A stretch of 64,000 bases of DNA from Aselliscus stoliczkanus (taxonomy: Eukaryota > Chordata > Mammalia > Chiroptera > Hipposideridae): assembly GCA_033961575.1 (NCBI GenBank), contig CM066733.1, forward strand, positions 141,100,421 to 141,164,420, given 5' to 3'. Under the pieces are notes generated by a model, which had not been told where the DNA came from, did no database searches, and saw only the letters and a list, made by a program, of their open reading frames with translations. Position numbers and translations under genes: made by a program. This document shows, in pieces, positions 24,108 through 35,335 of the stretch (position 1 is the stretch's first letter; each line of letters opens with the position of its first letter).

Positions 24108-24949
24108 GTAGTCCCCTCTTAATCGCAGTTTTGCTCCCTGCAATTTCAGACGAGATCAGGCGCATTCAAGGTGGTATGGCTGTAGATGCTCTCTGCAATT
24201 TCATTTACCTGCGGTCAAGCAGGATCCAAAAATATTAAATGGAAAAGTCCAGAAATAAACTATTCATAAGCTTTAAATTGCGCACCATTCTGAGTAGTGA
24301 TGAAATCTCGCCTTGTCCCACCTGGGATGTGAATCATCCTCTTATCTAGCGTCTTCAGGCTATATATGCTCATCGCCTGCCTGTTAGTCACTTAGCAGCC
24401 ATCTTGGTTACCAGATCGATTATCATGGTATCTCAGTGCTTGTGTTCAAGTAACTCTCATTTTATTGAATAAAGTCCCCATGACGCAAGAATGGTGATGC
24501 TAACTAATTCAGATACACCAAGGTCACTGATCCACAACCCAGATGCACCTGAAGCCCATAATCCTCCTTCTGATGTGTTGTCATCACATCAGTGGTAGCT
24601 TAATGCTAGGTCACAATGCCTGTGTCACTCACCTCACTTCGTCTCATCACGTAGACATTTATCATGTCACATCATCACAAGAAGAAGGGTGAGTACAGTA
24701 CAATAAAATATTTTGAGAGAGACAGCATTCACATAACTTTTATTACAGTATATTTTTATAATTGCTCTATTTATTATTAATGATTGTTAATTTCTTACTG
24801 TGCCTAATTTATAAATTCAACTTTTTCAGAGGTGTATATGTATAGGAAAAAACATAGTATGTGTAGGGTTTGGTACTATCTGCAGTTTCAGGCGTCCACT
24901 GGGGGTCATATAATAGAACATGTGCCCTGCAGAAAAGGGGGGATGACTG
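24108..24949 (+). mobile_element. Tigger (pogo-like) DNA transposon, internally deleted
   Basis: An 842-bp element with inverted ends (GTAGTCCCCTCTTAATCG at the left, complement of CTACAGTCATCCCCCCTTTT at the right) and flanking TA (24106-24107 and 24950-24951). The 5' part matches Tigger: AAATATTAAATGGAAAAGTC, CCAGAAATAAACTATTCATA, AGTCACTTAGCAGCCATC. Near 24475 it reaches a degenerate transposase start (CCCCATGACGCAAGAATGGT) but the rest of the transposase is missing. The 3' end (GTATGTGTAGGGTTTGGTAC) is preserved. It cannot mobilise itself. Confidence 0.85.
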
Positions 24950-25404
24950 TAGTCCATTTTCTCCCCAAGCTAGATCTAATCACTCTGAGATTAGAACTCA
25001 TATTTCTCGCCTTTGGGACATAATGGAAAATTATATGCTTGGAGTGCAGTGTCTTTCTATAACATTAGTTACTTTTAGATTCGTTTTTCTAAAACCATCT
25101 TGTATGGCAGCAGGGCCCACAAACCCTAATGTCTACAGGGAGCAGGCAGGTGAGGAGAAAAGCCTGAGGATGACCATGTGGGAGCCTGAGGCAGCAGGAC
25201 AGCAGGAGACATGCTATCTCTAGGCCTGCTGATGCCAAATTTCTTATTTCAAGAAAAGCTAGAAATGGAAAATTCTATGTGAAATGTCTCTATCTTTAAA
25301 TATTGGCAACTAACGAATTTTTTTTTTTTAAAGTGTGTTGACCAAACAAAGCTGAAGTGTGCCCTTGCTGCCAGCTTGTGACCCCTCTTTGGATAATCAG
25401 GTGT

Positions 25405-25520
25405 AGTGGAAAGGTCACCATCCCTAGGGCTGGATACTCTGGCTTCTAATTGAGCAAGAACTATTTAAATGTGGGTCTTGGGTATGTCACTTACATTTTT
25501 AAAATTAGGGACTTGGGCCA
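25405..25520 (+). mobile_element. MIR SINE fragment
   Basis: AGGGCTGGATACTCTGGCTT, TGTGGGTCTTGGGTATGTCA and CTTACATTTTTAAAATTAGG follow the sense MIR layout. Confidence 0.5.
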
Positions 25521-26269
25521 AGTGATATGTAATGTAGTGTCTTCTCAAGTTTCACAACATCTATGATTTTACAAGGAGCAGTAACTGATCTCCACACTCA
25601 TTACCATTCTTATTTTCACTGTGACTTGCATGATTTCCCCCAAATATTTGAAATCTGCCTACTATTGGCCTTTCTGAGAGCTGTTTATGAACATTTGTTG
25701 AAACTGACCAGAGAAAATACTGTCAACTTGTCTCTGAGTCTAAGCAAATTGTTAGCCGAGTTCCAGAACTTGGCTATCTCCTGCTGTAGTAAACATGTTA
25801 ATAAGCTTGCACCACAAGAACTGCGAACAGATGCAGTTCTTGAAAACACAGTGTCCTTGTCACATTTACTTGTCTGTCTCGCCTAGTGAGGCAAGACTTG
25901 CTTGCGGTATCCTGGAAAATATTCTCCTCTTTGTCAGGACCAGATCACAGTTCATCATTTTGGTGGGTGGCGGGGTGGGAGCAGGAGGGGAGGAAGCATC
26001 ATTGTAACCAATATCTTTACTACACAGAGCCAAGCCCTAAGGAAAGATACACAATGACAAAAAATGACAAGTTTTTTTTTAAAATTATTCTGTCACATAG
26101 TTTCTTTTATTCTTTTACACAATTCCTTAGAGCAAGAAATCAGAATAGTACACTTCCTTTGTAGACAGTTTTCAATGTGGGACTTTAGGTGCTTTCAATA
26201 TACTACACACATCCACACGTCTTAAGTGGTAAACTGGGAACCATCCCCAATGTAGTGGAACAACTTAAT

Positions 26270-26455
26270 CATCCGACTTGAGCACCTTTGCTGATAATTA
26301 GCTGGGTAACCTTGAAAATTGCATTCCTTCTTGAATTTCCATTTCCTCATCTATTAAAAATGTTGCTTAAAAAATCCCCATCACATAGAGTCGTGAGGAT
26401 CACAAGGAAGTATTAGATGTGAAAGCACTTTGCAAAACATAAAGTGCTGTGTGTC
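26270..26455 (+). mobile_element. MIR SINE
   Basis: Sense MIR: TAGCTGGGTAACCTTGAAAA, TTTCCATTTCCTCATCTATT, GTCGTGAGGATCACAAGGAA and GTGAAAGCACTTTGCAAAAC. Confidence 0.75.
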
Positions 26456-28818
26456 AGGGAGATAACATGCTAATCAGTCACTCACCTCCTTCAAACATGA
26501 GAAACGGAAATGCGAATGGAATAAAGCAGCCTGTTGGATATTGCATGTTGCTGCTGTGACTCTGGAATTGGGAATTGCTCTCCCAGTTGTCTCCTACCAT
26601 CCCCGCTTCCCTTCATTTAAACTCTCTTTCAAGTCTCAACAGTTTAATTCATTTGTGTCACTAGATAGATGGAATCAAACTTGGAATCTCAGGGAAAAAA
26701 AGATTTTGTCTGTTCCTTGAAGGAGCTGAAAAATATTCCTTTGGATTTGTTCTTTAAAAAGAGTTATATCTTTCGTCTTTGTTTTCCCCCTTCCCCATTT
26801 TTTCTACATTAGTGTTGGAACTGAGGACCTTGGGTGTTTGTAATGTCATATACAGAATTATTTAGGGAACACATTATCATTTCTTTTCACTTAGTCTTAC
26901 ATAATAAATAACTTCCGAGGTTCCTACCTAGTTGCAATGTCTATGATTTAACATGATGATATGATATTCTAGAACTGGATGTACTAAAATTCCCCTTTTT
27001 AAGCATTCAGGATGTCTCTGGTCTGTTTTGTTTCTTTTTTTCCTCGAATATATCCAGTAGATTGCTGCTCTCCAGAAAACTGATCAAAAAGCCCTGATTT
27101 GTAGCATTTACCGATTTCCATGGTATAAATTCTCCCACCATGTTTGATTTAAAGCTAATGGTTTTATATCATTTATCATAGAGCTGAACATGGATTTGGA
27201 AAAAGATATTCCTAATTGGCTCTCATAACTACATGGTACTAGATGAGCATTTCTGGCTTTGAAATCCTCATTTTTCATGAGTGAACATGGAACAGCTCTC
27301 AGTATTATTTTATCCTTGACTGCTTATTTTTTATAAACTATAGTTAATGTTTATTCACTAGTTATGCAGTGAAGATGGCATACATCACTATGTATATATC
27401 GATGTAACAAGTTCATATTTTTAATGAAAAGAATAAAACAAATATATCACTATACTTTCAAGATGAATTTTATTCATTTCAATTTTCCCTTCATTGCAAA
27501 AATTATTTATAGTCACCAGTCTCAATCTTTTTCTAAATAACTTCTATCTTTAAAATATCCCAAAGCTTCTGTCATGTTCTGTCACCCATTTCGTCATAAT
27601 GTGGTTCTTACTTCATTTCTTAGTGTACATCATTGAGCGAATTTTTTGCGGTAAAGGTATTTTGGGATATAGTTTCTGAGATGTCAGCATGTCTGAGAGG
27701 TTCCCCCAAACCTCTGAATGTGACTTCACTGTCCTTTGGTAGACATTGTTACAGAAGAAAAGTCTATGGGAATTCCAATTTGATTTCTTTTGAAGATGAG
27801 TCCCCCTACTACCCAGAGCCTAGATGTTTGTAGCATTTTTTATCTTTGAACAATAATAAAATTATTGTCTAAGTTTCCCCTCCAGCCCATTTTGTGCAGT
27901 CTTGTAAATCCTCTGTTCCCAAGTCTCCCACTAGTTCTAGTTTTTACCCTTCCATTTGTGATGTTTATACTGCTCTGTTGTTGTCCTTGCTGGCAGAGAT
28001 TGCTACTCTATGCCGTTTTGCACATCTATTTTAACTTTTGTGTTTTATTTTTCCATCTTTTCTGATTTGTTTTTGTTTTATATTTAGATTTGTCTACTGT
28101 ATCACCAATGTAGTTTTCTGCTATGCCTATTTTTGGGGGGCGTAAAAAATTTGCTTTTTTTTCCCCTCCAATGTGATTTTTAAAAATCTGTTATTCCCTT
28201 TCTTTCTTTTCTTTTTCTTTGGCTATAATCTGTTCTTTTCCTTGGCCTGTTGTCTTATCTCAGTTTATTCTTATTTAACAAATGATATCCTTTTAGAATC
28301 TTCACTTTTAAACATCAAGTAGATATTTTCTAAAATTGCCTTGCATTTTCTAAAAAAAACCCAACAAACTATTTTTGAGGCTGCACACCCCTGCTATGCC
28401 TTTACAGAGTTGTTCCTTTTTTTTTTTTTTTTTTCTGTGCTATAAATTTTCTTTCGGCCCATGGTGACTGTTATTCCCTTGGCTCATCTTTGTGTGAGGC
28501 TGTCTGGCCAGGCCTGACAGGCCACAGCAACAACAGGCATGCCTTCCTGTCGAGCCTCCACTCTTCTGGGACTCTGCCGGCAGCTTTGAGTGCAGACCTG
28601 AGACTGGAGTGCAGGCTGGTGTCAGAGCACTGGCACAGCTTCCAGCATGATATGGTGAAAGCAGCCATTCAACTAATGTCAGTTACTTCTCCTAGTTGTG
28701 AAATGACAGATAAGAATTCAGGTTGAGGGGAGAATTCTTTGAAATGGGTGAACAGACTTCAGATAACTGCTAATGCTGTTTCCTAATCCAATCCCATCAA
28801 TTTGATTTTGTAGAAATG
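26456..28818. other. Unassigned sequence with a GC-richer block
   Basis: No family recognised. 27600-27860 is punctuated but open in places without coding resemblance. 28440-28730 is clearly richer in G and C than its AT-rich flanks, with frames open on both strands (78 and 65 codons). I see no start context, splice site or poly-A tail that would make it an exon or processed pseudogene. Confidence 0.4.
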
Positions 28819-28832
28819 TTGACTGGATTTTA

Positions 28833-29007
28833 TTTTATTTTATTTTATTTATTTTTATTTTTATTTTTTTAAAGTGTTGTTATGTAGTTTACAGAGTGTG
28901 GTTTTTTTTTTTTTAGGGCAGTGTCATTGACCCTCACATGCGGGACCCAAACCGGGGCCGCTGGCCTCCCAAGCCAGCACCCAATCACCGCGCCACTCGG
29001 CCGGCCC
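28833..29007 (-). mobile_element. tRNA-derived SINE, family A copy 4, with extra 3' sequence
   Basis: The SINE body occupies about 28915-29007 on the minus strand. Its first A tail (poly-T at 28902-28914) is followed by about 30 bp of unique DNA (28872-28901) and then a second A-rich (AAAAT)n tail (28833-28871). A perfect 14-bp duplication, TTGACTGGATTTTA, lies outside the whole unit (28819-28832 and 29008-29021), so body, unique DNA and second tail inserted together. This is the structure of a 3' transduction. Confidence 0.85.
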
Positions 29008-29021
29008 TTGACTGGATTTTA

Positions 29022-30589
29022 GAAGGCCATTTTCTTTGCATTAACTGGTTTCCAAGTTTAAGTTTTGTTTTTTTTCCTCAATTCAGACATTTTAATGGGA
29101 ATTTTGGAAGTGAAGTTTTTGATACTTTTATTTTCTGATCTTTATGAACTCTGTTTTTGGTTCCTATTTAGAAAAAAATATCACTGAATTTTGTTTGTTT
29201 TCTTTCTATCTCATATGTTACTTATTCAATTCCACATTCCACATACACAGTAAAGTCAGATAATTTTTCAGAATGTAGTTTAATCTTTTAGTTCTACATA
29301 GCAGCCATTTATAGACTACATGAAACTTTATGTATACCATGTATCAACATTATGGGTCCTTATTTTACCTCTTATGTTGCAAACTGAGGACAAGGACAGT
29401 CCCACATACCATGCTGGAATCACTGCAAATCCTGTATTAGTAGGATAGGAGTTAATAATATTTAAATACATTGCATACTCAAGTACAGTCAACCTATTAT
29501 CTATGCCAGTTAGGAGGTGCATTGTCACAGAAATGTAAAACAATCCAGAAACAATTTATGCATTACTTTGAGTTCAGATGCATTACAACTTTCCTTGTTT
29601 CATATTTGCATAATTGTAACTTCACCTGAAATTATATGCAAATTAGCTTGGATTCTCAGAGAACATCTCAATTGCCTAGATTAGCATGCTGGTTCATAAC
29701 CAAAAGGAAAAAAAAAAATCCAGGATATAAAATTTGAAGTGGAAAATCCTGAAAATGCATAATCTGCAAATAGTTAAGAATTGGAAAGTCTTCCCAAGAA
29801 ATCTGTAAGAGTTCCTGGAGTGATATACATGTGTATGAGCATGTATGTATGTATGTGTTTATTTGTCTGTAATGAAGGTGTAATTAATATGAGAATTGTA
29901 TATCAATACAATTAATATTGGAATTAATTGTATTATTGTAATTAATTAATATGACATTTGTAACTACATTTTTTCTATAGTGTCAAATTGAATAATAGAG
30001 TTGTTAACTTAAGTCTATTTTTATAGGTCACTTTAGTCTAATTTAAAACTGATTCATAATAATCAAACAATATGAGATTTAATACTAAACTGCAGTTCTC
30101 TGCTAATGTTCTATCCATGCTTTCCCCATTTTCAAAAAAATATTCAAACATATGACATTTCTGTCCAAATCCATTTGAATTATTTTTTACTAAAATGTCA
30201 TACTTTTTCTGATGCTTAGTGTATAATTTCTGTTCAATCTCCTTGATCCACTAGCTTAATTTCTCACACAAAAATGAGGGGTCAGATTTGTCCTCTAAAT
30301 TTTTCTCTTTTGAGTGATGATTATTTAATGACCCTGATATTTACAGATTTTTTTTCTTGGTATTAGCCTTATGCATAACAAACCATCAATATGTAAATAT
30401 TAGATGACAGCATACTTTTACCTTATTAAAGATGGTTGCAAATGTTATAAAAACTGTGTTCAAATTTTTCTTTTTATCTTTTTCTTTATTAATTTTCAGA
30501 GGAAAATGTGATGGTTGTGTGCTGGTATGGGCTCAGGCTGTGCAAATCATATTCAAATCTAGTTGCATTCAGTGTCCAAAGGCAGGTCT
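29022..30589. other. Unassigned AT-rich sequence with octamer motifs
   Basis: No repeat family named. It holds inverted octamer motifs (29604-29643), a run of (GTAT)n near 29844-29856, and an AT palindrome-rich patch at 29895-29955 (ACAATTAAT ... ATTAATTGT). Minus frame 29328-29543 has no recognisable content. Confidence 0.4.
29604..29643. promoter_or_regulatory. Pair of inverted POU octamer motifs
   Basis: ATTTGCAT at 29604-29611 and ATGCAAAT at 29636-29643 are both perfect octamers in opposite orientation with 24 bp between them. Octamers bind POU-domain factors. Whether this pair is functional cannot be told from sequence, and such 8-mers occur by chance in AT-rich DNA. Confidence 0.3.
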
Positions 30590-31010
30590 ACACAGTGGTA
30601 AAGAGCAGTGTCCAGAGCTAGGCTGCCCTTTGTTCAAACCCTGATCCTGCCACTTACTGGACAGTTTTTGTTTTGTTTTTTAATTTATTGGGGTGACAAT
30701 GGTTTGTAACATTACATAAGTTTCAATTGTACAATTCTATAATACATCATCTACATATCACATTGTGTGTTCCCACCCGGAGTCAGTTCTTCTTCTGTCA
30801 CCATGTATTTGTTCCTGTTCACTCTCCTGTACCACTCCCTCCCCCTTTACCCTCTGGTAACCACTAAACTGTGGACAGTTGTCTGCGGACAGGTTTTTTA
30901 ACCTCTTCGTGCTTCCACTTCCTTATGTGAAATAGAGATAGTCCTACCTACTAGTGTAATTAACTGACAATTAAAGGAGATAGTGCCTGGCACATAGTAC
31001 ATTGTTGTAG
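30590..31010 (+). mobile_element. MIR SINE split by an L1 tail
   Basis: The left half (30590-30664) reads GTGGTAAAGAGCAGTGTCCA, TTCAAACCCTGATCCTGCCA, CTTACTGGACAG. The right half resumes after the insertion with TTTTTTAACCTCTTCGTGCT, ATGTGAAATAGAGATAGTCC, AGTGCCTGGCACATAGTACA. Together they make one full-length sense MIR. Confidence 0.8.
30667..30872 (-). mobile_element. 5'-truncated L1 3' end inserted in MIR
   Basis: An antisense L1 3' UTR (TTATTGGGGTGACAATGG, TCTACATATCACATTGTGTG, CCCTCTGGTAACCACTAAAC), the same 3' end as at 60999-61490. The duplication GGACAGTT (30659-30666 and 30873-30880) marks the insertion into the MIR. Confidence 0.8.
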
Positions 31011-32884
31011 AGTTTGCTCCTATTATCCATTCAGTAAAAGTGAGATCCCCTATGTAAATGTATCGACAAAGAGCATTTATTGAGTCCTGCTGCTGGGCCT
31101 ACCCTCTTCAGTCCAGTGAACAGGAGGAGGGGCCAGGTCTACCACTCCTGATCCACGTGGAATGAGATTTCCAAAGTCAGGAAGAGAGTAGTCCAGGCAG
31201 AAGGCAGAAGGAATGTTGGGAGAGTAGAAGCAACAGGTTTCTACTCCTTAGGGGGAAATGCTATTGGACTCATAAAAGAAAAGAAGCAAGGATAGTCATC
31301 CTCATGATCAGAGGTACCGTTCTGTGAAAGGGAGTGTAGCCTTGCTCCCTGTGGTTTCAGAGGTCAAGAATAGAATGTGCAGGACACCAGATTCCTCTAA
31401 TTCAAGAGGCAGGGGAAACAAATTGCAGTTCTGAAGCAGAATGAACTGTATTGTAAGGCTGTGAGATGCCTATTGCTGGTAAGGATTTTAAATGGATATC
31501 TAAAATTACTTGCTAAAGACAAGATGATATATAATAATAGACAGAGAGGGAGAGAGAACAACGAATATGTCTAATTCTATGAGACCTACACATGTGGAAC
31601 ATTTAGGGGATAACCTTTCTTTGAGACTTTGTTCTGTTTACTGTGGTCCTTCAAATTGCTAATGAAACTGTTGACACTTTTTTTTAACTTCTCCGAGCTA
31701 GCTATAGTTTGGATGTAATTTTATTATTCTCTTTCATATTTAATTACGTACAGTCTAATCCTTGCTGACCCATGCCTTTTGGAGGTAGGGAGAGTATAGA
31801 AACATAGCTATTTCTCAAAGCCCATTTTGCCTGATAATGGCAATTGGACTAGTGAACTAGTGAATTTCTGACATGATTCCCCTGACTCTGGCATTAATAA
31901 ACTTCACTGAGAGAATAATTTGATTTTTAAATTGATTTCACATTTGTGCGATGGTTAAATTTGCACATCAACAAAAAGAATGAATTCCTTATAGAGAGTA
32001 ACATAAGTTAGAAATTTAGTTATTTGTCTGTTGGCTCAATATGTATTCAATATGGTACATGCCTTAAATCTACTGTGGAAGTAGGCAGTGTATAATAAAA
32101 TTTGTTTCATTTTAGACACATTTCCGTCACTATTATTATAAAGAAGCCACACATAGACATATATTTTGTTTCTATCTTGGTAATACTGTGACTATAATTT
32201 AGAGAATCAATTCATATTTCAGCCACTGTAAAGAGACATATAGACATATATTTTGTTTCCATCTCAGTAATACTTTGGCTATAATTTAGAGATTCAATTA
32301 TCAAATATATAAATGTCCTTTAGGAATGTTTAAAATTTAGTTGAATGGGATAGAAGTTAATAAAATAACTATTATGGTTGTTCAAGTAGGAAAGAGTTAA
32401 ATAAATAACCAAATATGATCCTCAGTAAAGTATTTAAAATTATCTTAAATTATTTAAGTGGTTTCAAAATAGGTTATAATTAATATATTTGCTATAAGTC
32501 CTTTCTATAAAAACAAAAGCATAGCATAAGGACTAAGTTTAGATTTTCCTTGTTTAAAAAAGTTCTGTTAAATTCTTTAAAAACCAGCAGACAAAAACAA
32601 ACAAACAAAACACCCCAAAACACGATTCTAAAGATTCCCTTGGAAAGGGAATCCCATAAGTGACTCTGCAAATAATTTTTAAAGGGCTGTTAAAACAGTC
32701 AGTTTCCTCCAACTTTATATGTTTATATAATCTGATATAATAGAATGACTTTTTAAGTCAAATAATAGGGAAAGTATCTGATTTTATCCCTTATTTTCAC
32801 TGATTTGATTTGGCTCACTCTAGACCAGAGTTTGAAGGGGAGCATTAGTAAAGCTCTTTGTGTTTTAAAGATGGTTTATAGCTT
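31011..32884. other. Unassigned sequence
   Basis: Moderate-GC block at 31080-31460, AT-rich beyond. It contains the 87-bp-period duplication listed separately. No gene recognised. Confidence 0.4.
32145..32300. repeat. Imperfect tandem duplication, period about 87 bp
   Basis: AGACATATATTTTGTTTC occurs at 32155 and 32242, followed in both units by TATCTTGGTAATACT / CATCTCAGTAATACT and CTATAATTTAGAGA. Divergence of roughly 10-15 percent between units implies an old duplication. Confidence 0.8.
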
Positions 32885-32902
32885 CTCTGCAAAACAACTC
32901 TT

Positions 32903-33033
32903 TTCTTTCCTTTTTCTTTCTTTTTTTTTTTTTTTTTTTAGAGGACAGTGTCACTGGCCCTCATATGTGGAATCTGAACCCGGGCCGCTGGCATCCCAAG
33001 TCTGCTCTAACCACCGCGCCACTCAGCTGGCCC
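32903..33033 (-). mobile_element. tRNA-derived SINE, family A copy 5
   Basis: Antisense copy with a long pyrimidine tail (32903-32939), the terminal hairpin sequence and tRNA-like head. It is flanked by a perfect 18-bp duplication, CTCTGCAAAACAACTCTT, at 32885-32902 and 33034-33051. It lacks part of the anticodon-arm region compared with the copy at 19499. Confidence 0.92.
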
Positions 33034-33051
33034 CTCTGCAAAACAACTCTT

Positions 33052-34659
33052 GATTATTGGCAGTAATTGGCAGGATTCATGAAATGTGTGATTTGTATAC
33101 CTTTGAATCACCAAATAACTTTTTTTAGATTTTGTGATGTGATAAATAATCTCATTGCTTCCAATTTTCCTATGTTTTCTCTCCCTCCTGCTGAGGATAA
33201 AATGAAAATCTGTTTGCAAGAAAGGGAGAAAAGACCAAGGAATGGGGCATGTCCTGAAGAATGTCTATTTGGAAAATTTAAGCCATGGCTAAAATATCAA
33301 TGATCAGAAAATTATTAAATTAACTATTTTGGAAAACACAATTTTTGTAAACCCATAATACAACCTACCTAGATGACAGTATATCAAAAGAGGATTATGT
33401 ATGTCATGAATCAGTGAATATCAAATATGAAGTAGAAAGGGCAAATATTTGGCTTGCATATCTTGAGATTCTAATTCTACTTCGTGGTTATAATTATTTA
33501 CTTGAACAAATTATGATTTTTACCCAACAGCACTTCCTTATTTAAAAAGTTACTCATTTAATCCAGCAATCTTTAAACATTACTTAATAATTACATATTT
33601 AAAAAATTGTACTTTGAAAATGTGGGCCACATTTTACTTTAAAATTGTAATATGAACTTTTAATTTCAGGTTTGCTGTGTGGATTCCTCTACTTCTTGAT
33701 CTGTGTTTCTTATGTGGTTCCTAAATTCCAAGTAGCCTTTGAATTATTGAGTTTATGATCTTTCTATATTAGTGGACACCAAACACCAAAATTACATGTG
33801 GAATTTTGAAATATAGAGATTATCAGACATCTTGGTAGACCTACTGAAGGAGAATATGTAGAAGTGGTGTCACCAACTTCTACAACAATTATATATATAA
33901 TATTATATATGTAATATATGTAATTGTATATATATTTTATTTATTTATGTATTTATGTATTTATTTATGTATTCATTTATTTATTTATTTTAACTTTCCT
34001 GCTGAATATTATCACTTATATTTAGCAACTCTTGGTTCAAGTTAACTGTTAGGGCATTTACCATATCTTAATTTGGCAGTTGTTTTTGGACATTTTATTA
34101 AATCTCCTTTACCGGATTGAACATTCTGAATGACAGCACTCATATTACATTACAGTAATGATGGGTTGCTTTTTAAAAATTTTTCTAAAATAACTTTCAC
34201 ATATTAAACTTGAACGTATTTTTGTAACCGATTGATTCTAGATTGTTTTGATTATAGGAACATGAAAGTATGTTTTAAAATACGTAGATAAGAATCAAAT
34301 GTTAAAATGTCTCCGATTCCATTTATAATTGTTAACAGAAATTATTCAGACTCCCCAGAGGTCAGTATTTAGTTGCACTGGGCTTCCTGGTAGTCAGTAC
34401 ACAATCCATAGGATGCTTTTAGTTAAGTCCACGAGTTAAATTCGTTTCTGTCCTTAGCTGTGTTTAAAGAGCTACTACAATTCCAAATTAAATTTAAAAC
34501 ATGGACTCAGCATTTTCGTATGATGAAATATTTTTAACGTTGTCTTATGAAAGTTTTGGAAACCAATGAAGCAGTCTGCATTGAGGTTTAATGTACTTAA
34601 AAAAAAATATTTTGTACCACCATCATCATCACCACCACTATCTTCCCTACCACCATTGT
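33052..34659. other. Unassigned AT-rich sequence
   Basis: No family recognised. It includes a TA/TTTA low-complexity tract at 33888-33991 and a CAT/CAC-rich trinucleotide patch near 34619-34640. Confidence 0.45.
33932..33991. repeat. (TTTA)n-like simple repeat
   Basis: TATTTATTTATGTATTTATG-type units with scattered G and C substitutions, preceded by a TATATA-rich tract. Confidence 0.9.
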
Positions 34660-34825
34660 TTACTATATGCTGAATGCCATGCAAGTACTTTAAATACATA
34701 AGGTTGTTTACTCTTTGTAACCTCTATTAGGGAGGAGGAAATGGAGGATGGGGGAGTTCAAGTAGCTTGCCCAAGTTCATGCCTCTATGAAGCAGGGGAG
34801 CTGGGATTTGAGCCATCATCTCCAA
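34660..34825 (-). mobile_element. MIR SINE
   Basis: Antisense MIR: TGCTGAATGCCATGCAAGTA, TTTAAATACATAAGGTTG, AGTAGCTTGCCCAAGTTCAT and AGCTGGGATTTGAGCC. Confidence 0.75.
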
Positions 34826-35169
34826 ATCTCATCTTCATCTACTGTGTTCTGCCATAATAAGCACCCCTAAACCTAGTAAAACCGTTTATCTGCTATATTC
34901 CAGTTTCTGTGTTTAGCCTTGGGAAACCACGATAAAGAGGACCCGGTTGCTACTCTTGAGGAATTTATAATCTCAGAAAAGGCTCTCAAAACACTTCTCC
35001 ATCTTTTCACCAGTGCTCTTAAAATTATTACTTTTTTTCTCCAATGAGTTTATTTCTTAATGGTCACCGGACCACTTTTTAATGCCAGATAAAAATATCC
35101 AAGAAAGCTCTCATAAAATTTGAAGCATAAAGGATATAAGTGAGAGAATCCATTAGAAAGAGAATAGAC

Positions 35170-35335
35170 ACATTTTGAGCGCTTAATACACATGATTTCG
35201 TTTAATACTTAGGGCAATCTTGTGGTGTGTGTTTTATATAAGATTGATGAAGGGGAAAAGTGAGACTCATAACGATTAACAGATACAGTGAAGGTCACTT
35301 AACTTGTAAATAGAAATGCCAGGATTTTTATCTTA
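35170..35335 (-). mobile_element. MIR SINE fragment
   Basis: TTTTGAGCGCTTAATACACA, TTTCGTTTAATACTTAGGGC and GAAGGTCACTTAACTTGTAA resemble the reverse MIR, diverged. Confidence 0.55.

Noticed and set aside
25563..25886. 107-codon plus-strand frame with leucine-rich appearance
   Set aside because: No homologous family recognised, no exon signals, and the length is plausible by chance in a 64 kb window.
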